64,000 nucleotides of DNA from Calothrix parasitica NIES-267. Its GTDB lineage: Bacteria > Cyanobacteriota > Cyanobacteriia > Cyanobacteriales > Nostocaceae. The stretch spans positions 6,340,123 through 6,404,122 of the forward strand of contig NZ_AP018227.1 in the NCBI RefSeq assembly GCF_002368095.1, in the 5' to 3' direction. Under the pieces are notes generated by a model that worked only from the letters and a program-made list of their open reading frames with translations, made no database searches and was not told the DNA's origin. The position numbers and the translations under genes were made by a program. Shown piece after piece: positions 26,314-34,752 of this stretch. Position 1 is the stretch's first letter. Every line of letters begins with the position of its first letter.

Positions 26314-28278
26314 TTAATTACAGTAATTGCCTAACGGGATTGCAATCGTAAATTTTGTTCCGACACCAATTTCACTTGTAACTTTAATTTCGCCATTAAG
26401 CATATCCACACACTTTTTAGCAATCGATAAGCCTAAACCAGTACCTGGAATATTGCCTACATTTTTGCATCTATGAAAAGAATCGAATAAAGATGGTAAA
26501 TCGTCTGAAGGAATTCCTATACCTTCATCTTTGATTTCAAATACGACTTTTTCTTGCTGAGAATAAAGGGTAAAGTCAACGGAAGTATCTGGTAGAGAAT
26601 ATTTCACCGCATTTGAAAGTAAGTTATTCAGAATATGTCCTAAAACCTTTTCATCAAAATTGCACTTTAATGTATCTTTATTAGTTGTAAAGTTAATAAA
26701 TATATCTGCTATATCTGTTTGTTTCTTATTATGGTTAATTTGTACATCTTCTATTAACTGACGGCTATATTCAACTAAATCAAATGTTTCTGGATTGCAA
26801 GTTAATTTTCCAGCTTCGGCTTTTCCAAAAAATAGTACATCACTCAATAAATTGGTCATGTGCTTAACTGCTTTATTAATTCTATTAAAATGCTTAATTT
26901 GTTTTTCTTCGTTCCACTTATGACGGTAATTTTCTAGCAATTCTGATGAAGAAAGAATAGTACTCAAGGGTGTACGAAATTCATGAGAAGTCATGGAAAT
27001 AAAGCGAGATTTAAGTTCATTCAGTTCTTTCTCTTTCTCTAAAGCTTGTTTCAAATCTTCTTCAATTTGTTTGCGTTCGGTAATGTTGATACAATAAGCA
27101 ATAATTTCTAAGGGATTATCTTCATCATCTTTTGCTAATTTTGACTGTTCGTAAATCCAAATATAATAACCATCACTATGCAAAAATCGGTACTCGATAT
27201 TAACTTTATCTTGAGTAAATAGTTTTGGTAATTCGGCAATAAATAATTGTACATCCTCTGGATGAATATGACTTATCCAAAAATTGGCATCACATAGAAT
27301 TTCTTCGACTCTGTAGCCAGTCATATCCGCAATATTCTCGCTGACAAAAGTAATATTATGGTCTTCTAATAAATCTGAACTATAAACTACTCCCGTACTG
27401 GAAGATAGCAAGTGCTGTAGTTTTTTCTGCGTTATCAATAGCGACATTTCTGTATACTTATGTTTAGTTATATCAGTTTGGATACAGATATAATGGCTTA
27501 TTTTATTTTCGCAATCAAAAATCGGAGAAACACTAAACTGGTACCATAATTCTTTACCATCTCGACAATAGTTTCTTAATACTATGGTGCCATTTTTAAA
27601 AGGATAATAATAGTATGATTGTAGTAGTTTATTTATTTCATGTTTGATATTTTCAATAAATTTGCTTTTAGACCCCTGACCTTGGAATATATTTTCACTA
27701 CAAATACGTTTAAATTCTGGATTAGCATAGATAATTGGTTTAGATACTAATCTTGCATCAAAAACTACTATGCCATTGTTAGCAGCATTAAGAGCTATAC
27801 TTTTAAATTGTAAATTTTCTTGTAATTCATTATTTCCTTGTTCTGCTTGCTTTATTTGAAATTGATACCCTTCGAGTAACAGAGAAGAAATTTTTTCCGG
27901 TGAGATATAACCCAATAACTGCTTTTTTTCATTTTCAATTAATACTGGTTCTTCTAAATTAGCCAAAATTTTTAATACTAATTCCTTATCTTGAAGAGAA
28001 GAATCAGTAATTTTAGTTGCTAAATTTTTCATGACTTCAGTAATTTTACTGTTTTTTAAATCAACTTCCGACTTCACAACCTCTAAAACATTTTCTAGCG
28101 AAAATAAACCTACTGCTCGTAGGTTTTCGACTACAAAGACACGTTGTGTGACTGGTTTAGATTGATTCATCAATGTAATAGCATCCCAAATCGTTGCATC
28201 AGTTCCCACAGTTAGTGGAGCGTAGTCAATTAAGTTTTCTAAGGATAGTAAAGAAAAAGCTGAAAAAGCAGTCTGCAT
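26314..28278 (-). CDS. CBS-PAS-PAS sensor histidine kinase
   Basis: A 654-residue cytoplasmic sensor without membrane helices. Order: paired CBS domains (about 15-135), a coiled linker, PAS 1 (about 155-275), PAS 2 with PAC (about 285-405, FLHSDGYYIWIYEQS), HisKA with SHEFRTPLST and phosphoacceptor His432, and HATPase with NLLSNAVKYS, DEGIGI and GTGLGLSIAKK. All kinase motifs are intact. CBS pairs usually bind adenine nucleotides, so this kinase may read energy state or a similar soluble signal. The REC-EAL regulator follows on the same strand, so the output is probably c-di-GMP breakdown. The CBS-PAS combination at the front is fairly typical of cyanobacterial kinases. Confidence 0.93.
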   Translation of the reverse strand: MQTAFSAFSLLSLENLIDYAPLTVGTDATIWDAITLMNQSKPVTQRVFVVENLRAVGLFSLENVLEVVKSEVDLKNSKITEVMKNLATKITDSSLQDKELVLKILANLEEPVLIENEKKQLLGYISPEKISSLLLEGYQFQIKQAEQGNNELQENLQFKSIALNAANNGIVVFDARLVSKPIIYANPEFKRICSENIFQGQGSKSKFIENIKHEINKLLQSYYYYPFKNGTIVLRNYCRDGKELWYQFSVSPIFDCENKISHYICIQTDITKHKYTEMSLLITQKKLQHLLSSSTGVVYSSDLLEDHNITFVSENIADMTGYRVEEILCDANFWISHIHPEDVQLFIAELPKLFTQDKVNIEYRFLHSDGYYIWIYEQSKLAKDDEDNPLEIIAYCINITERKQIEEDLKQALEKEKELNELKSRFISMTSHEFRTPLSTILSSSELLENYRHKWNEEKQIKHFNRINKAVKHMTNLLSDVLFFGKAEAGKLTCNPETFDLVEYSRQLIEDVQINHNKKQTDIADIFINFTTNKDTLKCNFDEKVLGHILNNLLSNAVKYSLPDTSVDFTLYSQQEKVVFEIKDEGIGIPSDDLPSLFDSFHRCKNVGNIPGTGLGLSIAKKCVDMLNGEIKVTSEIGVGTKFTIAIPLGNYCN

Positions 28279-28576
28279 AAATCTATAAGAGAATTGTTTT
28301 CACAATATATTGATAAAGCTGTAGGTTTGATGAAATCCCTTCTCATATTTTTGTCTCTCCAAGGTAATAATTACTGGAGTATAAATACTGAAATTAAAGA
28401 AATTCGGTTCGATAAATCTTAGCGAAGCAATAGCTGTTGATTGACACAGGGAATAAGAAGTAGGTAATAAAAATAAAAATTATCGGTTGTAGAGAAGTAG
28501 CAGTCCTAGGTCTTCCCACGTTTGGAAGAAAACAAACCAGTGAGAATTTCACCATTAATTCTCCAGCTAATAGCAA

Positions 28577-28753
28577 AATTTTGGCGTTGTTCAATAGGTC
28601 TATGAATTTCTAAAAGTATCTAATAGCAGTCCCCTGAACCCCTAATTATGGTTCCCTTTTAAATGCATTTATCCCCGAGAATAGGGGGTTGGGGGCTAAA
28701 CTGAATTTTTATATGGCTAACACCACGCTTCGCGCTTCAGCAACGCCAAAATT
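28577..28753. mobile_element. MITE-like element with AATTTTGGCGTTG ends
   Basis: AATTTTGGCGTTG (28577-28589) and CAACGCCAAAATT (28741-28753) are perfect 13-bp terminal inverted repeats of a 177-bp segment without an open frame. The inside contains a further hairpin (AACCCCTA near 28645 against TAGGGGGTT near 28685) and the word TTCAGCAACGCC, a sequence often found at insertion-sequence ends in Nostocales. No target duplication is obvious. It occupies the middle of the 670-bp gene-free gap 28279-28948; the rest of that gap shows only the terminator at 28854-28898. Confidence 0.5.
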
Positions 28754-28853
28754 CTTAACCCTAGCAATATAGCAGAAGCAATAAAAAAAATATTCTGCTG
28801 CTTATTCTCCGTATTTCTCAAAATGTACACCCAACCTGCCAAAAAACATAAAT

Positions 28854-28898
28854 AACCGCAACCATTGCTTTAAGCATCTCTACATCATGGTTGCGGTT
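28854..28898 (-). terminator. Intrinsic terminator for the lumenal cyclophilin gene
   Basis: AACCGCAACCAT (28854-28865) and ATGGTTGCGGTT (28887-28898) make a perfect 12-bp stem; read on the minus strand it is followed by ATTTATGTTTTTT. It lies 50 bases past the cyclophilin stop codon. Confidence 0.85.
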
Positions 28899-28948
28899 AA
28901 TTTAGTTGAGTTACAGAAATTGAAACGTCAGCTATTAAAAGTCATCAT

Positions 28949-30067
28949 CTATGCATTCTGCGGTTCCACTAAATTTTCAATTCCTTGGATAACTTCGGCT
29001 GATTCTATTTTGTCTCCTGCTTTGAGTTTTTCCAGAACTTCTTTTCCTTTAGTGACATAACCAAACACGGAATAACGTCCATCTAGTAAGTTGCGTCCAG
29101 CAGGAGTCAGTTCGGGTTCAAATAGAAAGAAGAAAAATTGGGAAGAACCACCGTTAACTTCGGCTTCCGGACGAGCCATTGCTACCGCACCGTAAGCCGA
29201 GAAAGGTAAAACAGGCATTTCGGTGTAAAGTCCAGCTTGTTCGAGAGTAGTACCGTATATTGGTTCTTCGTCTCCTTCTACAAGTACTTCCATTGGAATA
29301 GCCCGGTATTCATTTGTTTTTGGGTCAATAAAACCAACTTCTTTACCCGGTGGGTCTCCAATTTGTAATACGTAAAAGTCTTCTGCACGTAAGAATTCCA
29401 ACCCGTCGTAAAAACCTCGTTTTACCAAATCTACAAAGTTTCCAGCGGTAACTGGAGCACTATAACCATCCAAAACAACTTCAACATCTCCTTCATTTGT
29501 TTTTACCGCTACGGTGGCACGTCCTTTTAATTGTGGTAAATTACTGTATTCCGCGGGTACCTCGTAAGGAAAACCTTTAACCATAGATTCTTCAAGTTTG
29601 CTGACTAAATTCAACAACTCGGCTCGTTCTATCCAGGTTTCTTCCTTGTCTTTAGTTTTCGCGACTTCTTGGAGTTTTTCTACACCAGTTTGTAACTCGT
29701 TAATCCAAACTTTAGCTTCCTCTTGTTTTTCTGACCTAACGCTTGCTAGTATCGCTTCTGGTTTACTGAGAACCCGCGAAGCAGTTTTTAAATCGTTGGA
29801 AATAGCTCTCCACCGGCGATTAGCTCTCAATTGAGTAGCAATATCTTCCAAACTTTTCTGCAATTTTCGTACTGGCTCATTATCTATCGGAAGTGCGTAC
29901 CGTAGTAAAGCTTTTCCATCGGTAATTGCGTTTCCTGCGGGTAAAGCAGCAATACTGGAAGAAGTCCACCCAGTTGTACTTATTCCTAAAAATAACGCTA
30001 CCAGCACTAATGTAATTAGACTATTCTTCAAAGAAGATTTTAATAAGTTGAACATGGAATCTAGCAA
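28949..30067 (-). CDS. Thylakoid-lumen cyclophilin of the CYP38/TLP40 type
   Basis: A 372-residue exported protein: signal peptide (hydrophobic LITLVLVALFLGIST, processing near residue 40), a helical N-terminal half (about 60-180, rich in Leu, Lys and Glu) and a C-terminal cyclophilin-like domain (about 195-365, VAVKTNEGDVEVVLDGYSAP, GGSSQFFFFLFEP). This two-part layout is that of plant CYP38/TLP40 and cyanobacterial homologues such as Sll0408, which act in photosystem II assembly and repair and have weak or no prolyl isomerase activity. The usual cyclophilin active-site arginine is not obvious. Lumenal location is inferred from homology. Monocistronic with its own terminator. Confidence 0.88.
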   Translation of the reverse strand: MLDSMFNLLKSSLKNSLITLVLVALFLGISTTGWTSSSIAALPAGNAITDGKALLRYALPIDNEPVRKLQKSLEDIATQLRANRRWRAISNDLKTASRVLSKPEAILASVRSEKQEEAKVWINELQTGVEKLQEVAKTKDKEETWIERAELLNLVSKLEESMVKGFPYEVPAEYSNLPQLKGRATVAVKTNEGDVEVVLDGYSAPVTAGNFVDLVKRGFYDGLEFLRAEDFYVLQIGDPPGKEVGFIDPKTNEYRAIPMEVLVEGDEEPIYGTTLEQAGLYTEMPVLPFSAYGAVAMARPEAEVNGGSSQFFFFLFEPELTPAGRNLLDGRYSVFGYVTKGKEVLEKLKAGDKIESAEVIQGIENLVEPQNA

Positions 30068-30291
30068 TGCAACATCAAATTATTTTAGATTTCGTCGTAA
30101 CCTATCAATAATCTTCCCACAGCAGAGGAAAGGGAGATAGCGAAAATGGTTTTGATATATGTATATCAATAAAATTAATTGTATATTTCTACAAAATCCC
30201 ATAACTAGAATTAAGTAAGGACTAAAATTGATATATTTATCCAAATTATCCAAAAATTATTTTCACCCATCGGAGTCGCACAAAGGAATCA

Positions 30292-30777
30292 ATGAGCAAA
30301 GACAAAGACAAAGATAAAAAACCTTCAGGTTACAAAGTTATTGCTGATAACCGTCAAGCACGTTATTTATATGAAATTCTAGAAACCTACGAAGCTGGAA
30401 TTCAGTTAACGGGAACCGAAGTAAAATCTATTAAAGCTGGTAGAGCAAACCTTCAGGATGGTTATGCGCTAATTCGCGACAACGAAGCATGGTTGCTCAA
30501 CGTACATATTTCACCCTACAACTCTAGCGGAAAGTTTTTCAATCACGAACCTCGTCGAAGCCGCAAACTTCTACTTCATCGCGACGAAATTCGTAAGTTG
30601 ATTGGGAAGACAGAACAGCAAGGTTTGACTTTAGTACCTTTAAAAATGTATCTCAAAGGTGGTTGGGTAAAAATCAGCATAGCCCTTGGTAGAGGTAAGA
30701 AAGTCCACGACAAACGAGAAACTATTAAGAAACGTCAAGACCAACGTGAAATGCGACGTGCATTGAAAAATTATTAA
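30292..30777 (+). CDS. smpB: SsrA-binding protein SmpB
   Basis: RNA-binding partner of tmRNA in rescue of stalled ribosomes. The 161-residue product has the conserved core (YEAGIQLTGTEVKSIKAGRA, DGYALIRDNEAWLLNVHISP, FNHEPRRSRKLLLH, KGGWVKISIALGRGKKVHDK) and the basic C-terminal tail RETIKKRQDQREMRRALKNY that inserts into the mRNA channel. Full length. An extra Lys/Asp-rich N-terminus (SKDKDKDKKPSG) precedes the core. It is monocistronic, with an STRR directly after the stop codon. The ssrA gene is not in the window. Confidence 0.97.
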   Translation: MSKDKDKDKKPSGYKVIADNRQARYLYEILETYEAGIQLTGTEVKSIKAGRANLQDGYALIRDNEAWLLNVHISPYNSSGKFFNHEPRRSRKLLLHRDEIRKLIGKTEQQGLTLVPLKMYLKGGWVKISIALGRGKKVHDKRETIKKRQDQREMRRALKNY

Positions 30778-30780
30778 CTG

Positions 30781-30850
30781 GGGAGTAGCAAGTAGTAAGT
30801 AGTAAGTAGTAAGTAGTAAGTAGTAAGTAGCAAGTAGTAAGTAGTAAGTG
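30781..30850. repeat. GTAGTAA STRR array after smpB
   Basis: About nine tandem heptamers of AGTAGTA/AGTAGCA type starting two bases after the smpB stop. The complementary unit (CTACTTG/CTACTTT) forms the arrays at 38855-38933 and 42418-42460. It is followed at 30964-30995 by an AATCCAAAATC-type repeat next to the lipoprotein gene's stop codon. Confidence 0.85.
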
Positions 30851-31010
30851 GGGAATAAGCAAACGGCAAAAATAACAAGGTTAACCAGAAGGATAATTTG
30901 ATAATCTAAGGCTATTCCCTGCGGGAAGTTTTTGAAATTGTGGGTTTTGAATCAACAATTACCAATCCAAAATCTAAAATCCAAAATCCAAAATTTTTTC
31001 TTAAATTGAG

Positions 31011-31415
31011 CTATTCAACAAGATAGCTATGCCATTCGGACGTATCTTGTTTACTTGTTGGAGGAAGCAATATTCTCCAGGTTTTGCCTTCTTTTTGAAG
31101 CTGTAGGTAAATGTCAAAAGTTTTTTGTGGTTGCTCTAAAGTCCGTTTTGGTAACTTTAAATTTAAATCATAATTTCCCTGGATTCGGAAAGCTGGTAAA
31201 TGCTCAACAGTCATTAACTTTCGATGCTTAACTGATAAATGATTTATCTCAATTCCACGAAAATCTAAATCTAAATTCTTACTCAGCTGTTGTTGCGTTT
31301 CCTGGATAGAAAGCGCTATTCCTTTCTTGACTAGCTGCTTATTCGGAGATGGTGTACCAAAACTACAAGCTGTCAATAAAAAAAGCAAAATCGCCGTTAA
31401 AACAAGTTTTACCAT
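31011..31415 (-). CDS. Conserved cyanobacterial lipoprotein of unknown function
   Basis: A 134-residue exported lipoprotein: signal MVKLVLTAILLFLLTAC with the lipobox LTAC and lipidated Cys17. The mature part is a small beta-rich domain (HLPAFRIQGNYDLNLKLPKR, TFDIYLQLQKEGKTWRILLP). It looks like the type of small lipoprotein often found beside thiL-region genes in cyanobacteria, but I know no function. Divergent from thiL; the 100-bp gap carries a CT-rich tract and an AACTGAT STRR (31482-31515). Confidence 0.7.
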   Translation of the reverse strand: MVKLVLTAILLFLLTACSFGTPSPNKQLVKKGIALSIQETQQQLSKNLDLDFRGIEINHLSVKHRKLMTVEHLPAFRIQGNYDLNLKLPKRTLEQPQKTFDIYLQLQKEGKTWRILLPPTSKQDTSEWHSYLVE

Positions 31416-31481
31416 TTTTGGGAGTTAATTGTTAATTGTTACTTGCTTCCCCCCTCTTCCCCTCTTCCCCTTCTACCCTTT

Positions 31482-31515
31482 AACTGATAACTGATAATTG
31501 CTCACTGATAACTGA
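31482..31515. repeat. AACTGATAACTGAT STRR just before thiL
   Basis: Units AACTGAT/AATTGCTCACTGAT reach to six bases before the thiL ATG at 31521, so no Shine-Dalgarno sequence is present and the repeat forms the 5' leader. Same family as 12701-12736, 13551-13655 and 63889-63925. Confidence 0.7.
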
Positions 31516-31520
31516 ATTCT

Positions 31521-32522
31521 ATGAAAGTCAAAGAAATTGGCGAACAAGGACTTTTAAAAATATTAAAGCGCTTCTGTCCTTCAGATATTATCGGGGATGA
31601 TGGAGCGGTGTTAGCAACTGCTGCTGATAAATCTTTGGTTGTCACCACAGATGTACTAATTGATAACGTTCACTTCAGCGAAACTACTACTTCTCCATCT
31701 GATGTTGGCTGGCGAGCCGCTGCCGTTAACCTTTCAGATTTAGCTGCAATGGGAGCTTCACCAATAGGAATTACTGTCGGCTTGGCACTTCCTGGAGAGA
31801 CTCCTGTTAATTGGGTCGAAAATTTATACCAGGGGATGACGGAGTGTTTACAAAGATATAATACCAAGATTGTTGGTGGTGACATAGTGCGATCGCCAAT
31901 TATTAGCGTCGCGATTACGGCTTTCGGAGAAGTTGCTCCCGAGCGAGTTATTGGTCGCAATAAAGCCAAGCTGGGTAATGCAATTGTGGTTACGGGTTGT
32001 CATGGAGCTTCGGGTGCTGGTTTGGAATTACTACTAAATCCAGATTCAACAACAAGTCTGGGAAAAAATTATCGGGAGGCTTTAATTAAAGCACATCAAC
32101 GACCAAAACCACGTTTGGATGTATTACCAATTCTCTGGGAAATTGTAGATTCTTATTCGGTCGTAGATATCTGTGGAATGGATACTAGCGACGGCTTAGC
32201 AGATGCAATTTTACAAGTTTGTCAATCGAGTAAAGTTGGTGCAGTTATTGAAGCGACAGAGATTTCCGTACACCAAGCTTTTGAAAATTGGCTAACACAA
32301 GAGCAAGCTCTAAAATATGCTCTCTACGGTGGTGAAGATTTTGAATTGCTGCTTTGCTTACCAGAAAAAGCTGCACATGAATTAGTAGAGAAACTCGGTA
32401 ACAACGCAGCTGTAATTGGAACGATTACCGATAGAGATAAAGTTTTGTTACGCGATAAAAACGAAAAAATTCCCGACCAAGTATTAAACTTGAATCGGGG
32501 ATTTCAACATTTTACGACTTAG
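31521..32522 (+). CDS. thiL: Thiamine-monophosphate kinase ThiL
   Basis: Phosphorylates thiamine monophosphate to the cofactor thiamine diphosphate with ATP. The 333-residue protein has the AIRS/PurM-type fold: the N-terminal IGDDGAVL loop, VTTDVLIDNVHF with metal-binding Asp residues, GWRAAAVNLSDLAAMGA, VGGDIVRSP and in the C-terminal half GMDTSDGLADA and YGGEDFELL. All signatures are present and the length is normal (320-340). The start ATG is preceded by an STRR. No TPP riboswitch is expected for thiL and none is seen. Confidence 0.96.
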   Translation: MKVKEIGEQGLLKILKRFCPSDIIGDDGAVLATAADKSLVVTTDVLIDNVHFSETTTSPSDVGWRAAAVNLSDLAAMGASPIGITVGLALPGETPVNWVENLYQGMTECLQRYNTKIVGGDIVRSPIISVAITAFGEVAPERVIGRNKAKLGNAIVVTGCHGASGAGLELLLNPDSTTSLGKNYREALIKAHQRPKPRLDVLPILWEIVDSYSVVDICGMDTSDGLADAILQVCQSSKVGAVIEATEISVHQAFENWLTQEQALKYALYGGEDFELLLCLPEKAAHELVEKLGNNAAVIGTITDRDKVLLRDKNEKIPDQVLNLNRGFQHFTT

Positions 32523-32629
32523 AAGCAACGATATAGAGACACAAGCTTTGAGGTTTAAATCTTAAAACTCATAACTCATAACTCTCTTGAAAAGTTGCTC
32601 CCCAAGACCGCACTTTTCGCTCCTAACTT

Positions 32630-33649
32630 TTAGCCATTCCACTTCTGAGCAACCAATTCAGCTAAGTCAACAACGCGCTGAGAATAACCCCACTCGTTGT
32701 CATACCAAGCCATAACCTTAACCATATCGCCACCCATAACCATTGTGAGGCTGGCATCTACAACTGAAGAGGTATCGCTACCCTTATAATCGGATGACAC
32801 CAAAGGTAAATCGCTATAGCCTAAAAATCCTTTCAATTCACCTTCAGCAGCATTTTTGAAAGCTTGATTGAGTTCTTCAGCAATAGTAGGTTTCTCAACT
32901 TGAACGACGAAATCTACCATCGAAACGTTAGGAGTTGGTACGCGCAACGCTACACCGTTTAATTTTCCTTTCAACGCTGGTAGTACTAATGCAACTGCTT
33001 TTGCCGCACCAGTAGAGGTCGGTACAATATTCATAGCTGCTGCTCTTGCACGTCGCACGTCTCTGTGGGAAGCATCAAGCAAACGTTGGTCGCCTGTATA
33101 GCTATGAGTAGTGGTCATGGTACCTTTGATGATGCCAAACTTCTCATCTAAGACCTTAGCAATAGGAGCCAAGCAATTAGTAGTACAGCTAGCATTACTA
33201 ACCACGTCGTACTTGCTTGGATCGTAATCTTGATGATTTACTCCCATTACGAAGGTACCAACATTACCGCCCTTTCCAGGAGCCGTAATTAAAACTTTTT
33301 TTGCACCAGCTTTAATATGCTTTTTAGCCCCTTCTTCAGTGACAAATACACCTGTTGACTCGATAACCAAGTCAATTTCCCACTCTTTCCAGGGCAAGTT
33401 TTCTGGATTACGGTCAGACACACATTTTATTGTTTTACCTTTAATTGTAATGGAGTTATCATCGGCGGAAATGTCAACGTTTTTTAAATTGCCGAGCATC
33501 GTGTCATACGTCAGCAAATGAGCATTGGTTCTGGGGTCTGAGGTATCGTTAATAGCAACAACTTCAAGATTACTATTTTCTCTCGTCATCCAACAACGCA
33601 TAAAGTTACGTCCGATGCGACCGAAACCATTAATTGCAACTCTAACCAC
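32630..33649 (-). CDS. gap2: NAD(P)-dependent glyceraldehyde-3-phosphate dehydrogenase (Gap2 type)
   Basis: Calvin-cycle type GAPDH reducing 1,3-bisphosphoglycerate. The 339-residue chain has the Rossmann start [11 protein letters not shown], the active-site NASCTTNCL with nucleophile Cys155, and [16 protein letters not shown]. The coenzyme loop reads NDTSD (34-38), the GapA/B-like sequence whose Thr permits NADPH use, rather than the NAD-specific NDLxD of glycolytic Gap1. This places it as the photosynthetic Gap2 isoform. The gap2-murC neighbourhood fits other cyanobacteria as I remember them. No CP12-binding extension of the GapB type is present. Monocistronic. Confidence 0.95.
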   Translation of the reverse strand: MVRVAINGFGRIGRNFMRCWMTRENSNLEVVAINDTSDPRTNAHLLTYDTMLGNLKNVDISADDNSITIKGKTIKCVSDRNPENLPWKEWEIDLVIESTGVFVTEEGAKKHIKAGAKKVLITAPGKGGNVGTFVMGVNHQDYDPSKYDVVSNASCTTNCLAPIAKVLDEKFGIIKGTMTTTHSYTGDQRLLDASHRDVRRARAAAMNIVPTSTGAAKAVALVLPALKGKLNGVALRVPTPNVSMVDFVVQVEKPTIAEELNQAFKNAAEGELKGFLGYSDLPLVSSDYKGSDTSSVVDASLTMVMGGDMVKVMAWYDNEWGYSQRVVDLAELVAQKWNG

Positions 33650-34752
33650 AGGTCTTGCCCTCTGTATTTATGTCTAAACAGTGCTTATTTATGACCTAGA
33701 TCATATCGCAAAGGGGGGAGTATTAATAACTATAGAGTGTTAGATTCCTAAAAAATCTTTATGATTTATCCCGATTAGCTGCCCGAAACACCGAGATTAG
33801 CGATATGGGCACAGTTCAAACCCATAACTAAAGATTGGTAATTGCTGTATAAGTTACGAATCATACTTGACGAAACTATTTCTCAAGAGGTATGTATTAA
33901 TTGCCAGGACATGGTAGTGACAAGATTCATCGGTTGTTGCTTTAGCTGCTTGCAGTTCCAGTCGTATTGAGTTATATTCACACCACTTGAGAATCCAGAT
34001 GCTTTTTGGCAAATTACACAAATGTGCCAATACTATCTTAAAAATACCAAAAGCAAGGTTAAGAAATATCCTAAGTGGTAGTTCAGTATTATTAGTATTT
34101 GGGTATGAGAAAGGATTTGTTGACTTGGTGCGCTAGTAGCAGCTTTATTTTTATTTCATTGTTTGCTATCAGCAAGAGGATATAACGAAGACACTATGGT
34201 TTTTAGAACTTGAATTGCAAAACTTAAGCACAAATATTCGCCCAACTATAGCTTGCTTATAAGTTGATGAAACCTTCTTTAGGATACATAAATTGCTTTT
34301 CGGTCTTTAGACTACAACAAAGCTATCTTAATTACTTTGTTGTGAAGAGTATTTATCTTGTATTCATATTGTCTAGATGCTATCTTCCACAAAACCAATG
34401 TTCTCAAATTTATACATTTGATTTTTCGGGCTAGCTCAAATTATCTTTCACAGATAATGGGTAGTATTGTAGACAATTACCTTTCTTAGTTAAAAAGATG
34501 TATTGTGAATTACAAATTGTTAATTTCCAGATTGTGCTTATATTCTCAGAAGAAACATAATAATAGTTTGGAAAGAGAAAAAAACACCATCCGGGGTTAA
34601 AATCTTTCTGAACAACTAAAATATATGCAACAAATTCAAATTTAAAATGTGAAATAAAATATACAGGGTTCTTATCAGTACAAGTCAAATATCGGTACGA
34701 TACAAGTGTTAAAAGTGTTCATGGTGTGGTGTGGTGTTAGAGGAAAAAAACA
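33650..34752. other. Long gene-free interval between gap2 and murC (1.1 kb)
   Basis: This holds the divergent promoters of gap2 and murC and much sequence I cannot explain. Visible: a short direct GATTAGC repeat around 33772-33807 with GGGCACAG/CTGCCC words, a run of AT-rich sequence with only short open frames (such as 29 codons from the ATG near 34106) and a GTGGTGTGGTG tract just before murC (34725-34738). I find no tRNA, RNase P RNA, tmRNA or repeat array. It is longer than any other gap in the window, so an unrecognised small RNA or long leader is possible. Confidence 0.4.

Noticed and set aside
28394-28594. 66-codon minus-strand frame in the gap upstream of the CBS-PAS kinase
   Set aside because: It overlaps the left end of a MITE-like element and shows no conserved motif.
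30781-30850. Possible CRISPR array because of regular spacing
   Set aside because: Units are 7 bp, contiguous and without unique spacers; this is an STRR. The same holds for 4611-4745, 13551-13655, 38855-38933 and 43268-43324.
33790-33845. tRNA-like GTTCAAACCC near a GGGCACAG word
   Set aside because: No acceptor stem, D arm or anticodon arm can be built around it.
34431-34688. 85-codon minus-strand frame between gap2 and murC
   Set aside because: Composition is that of random AT-rich DNA and no domain or ribosome binding site is seen.
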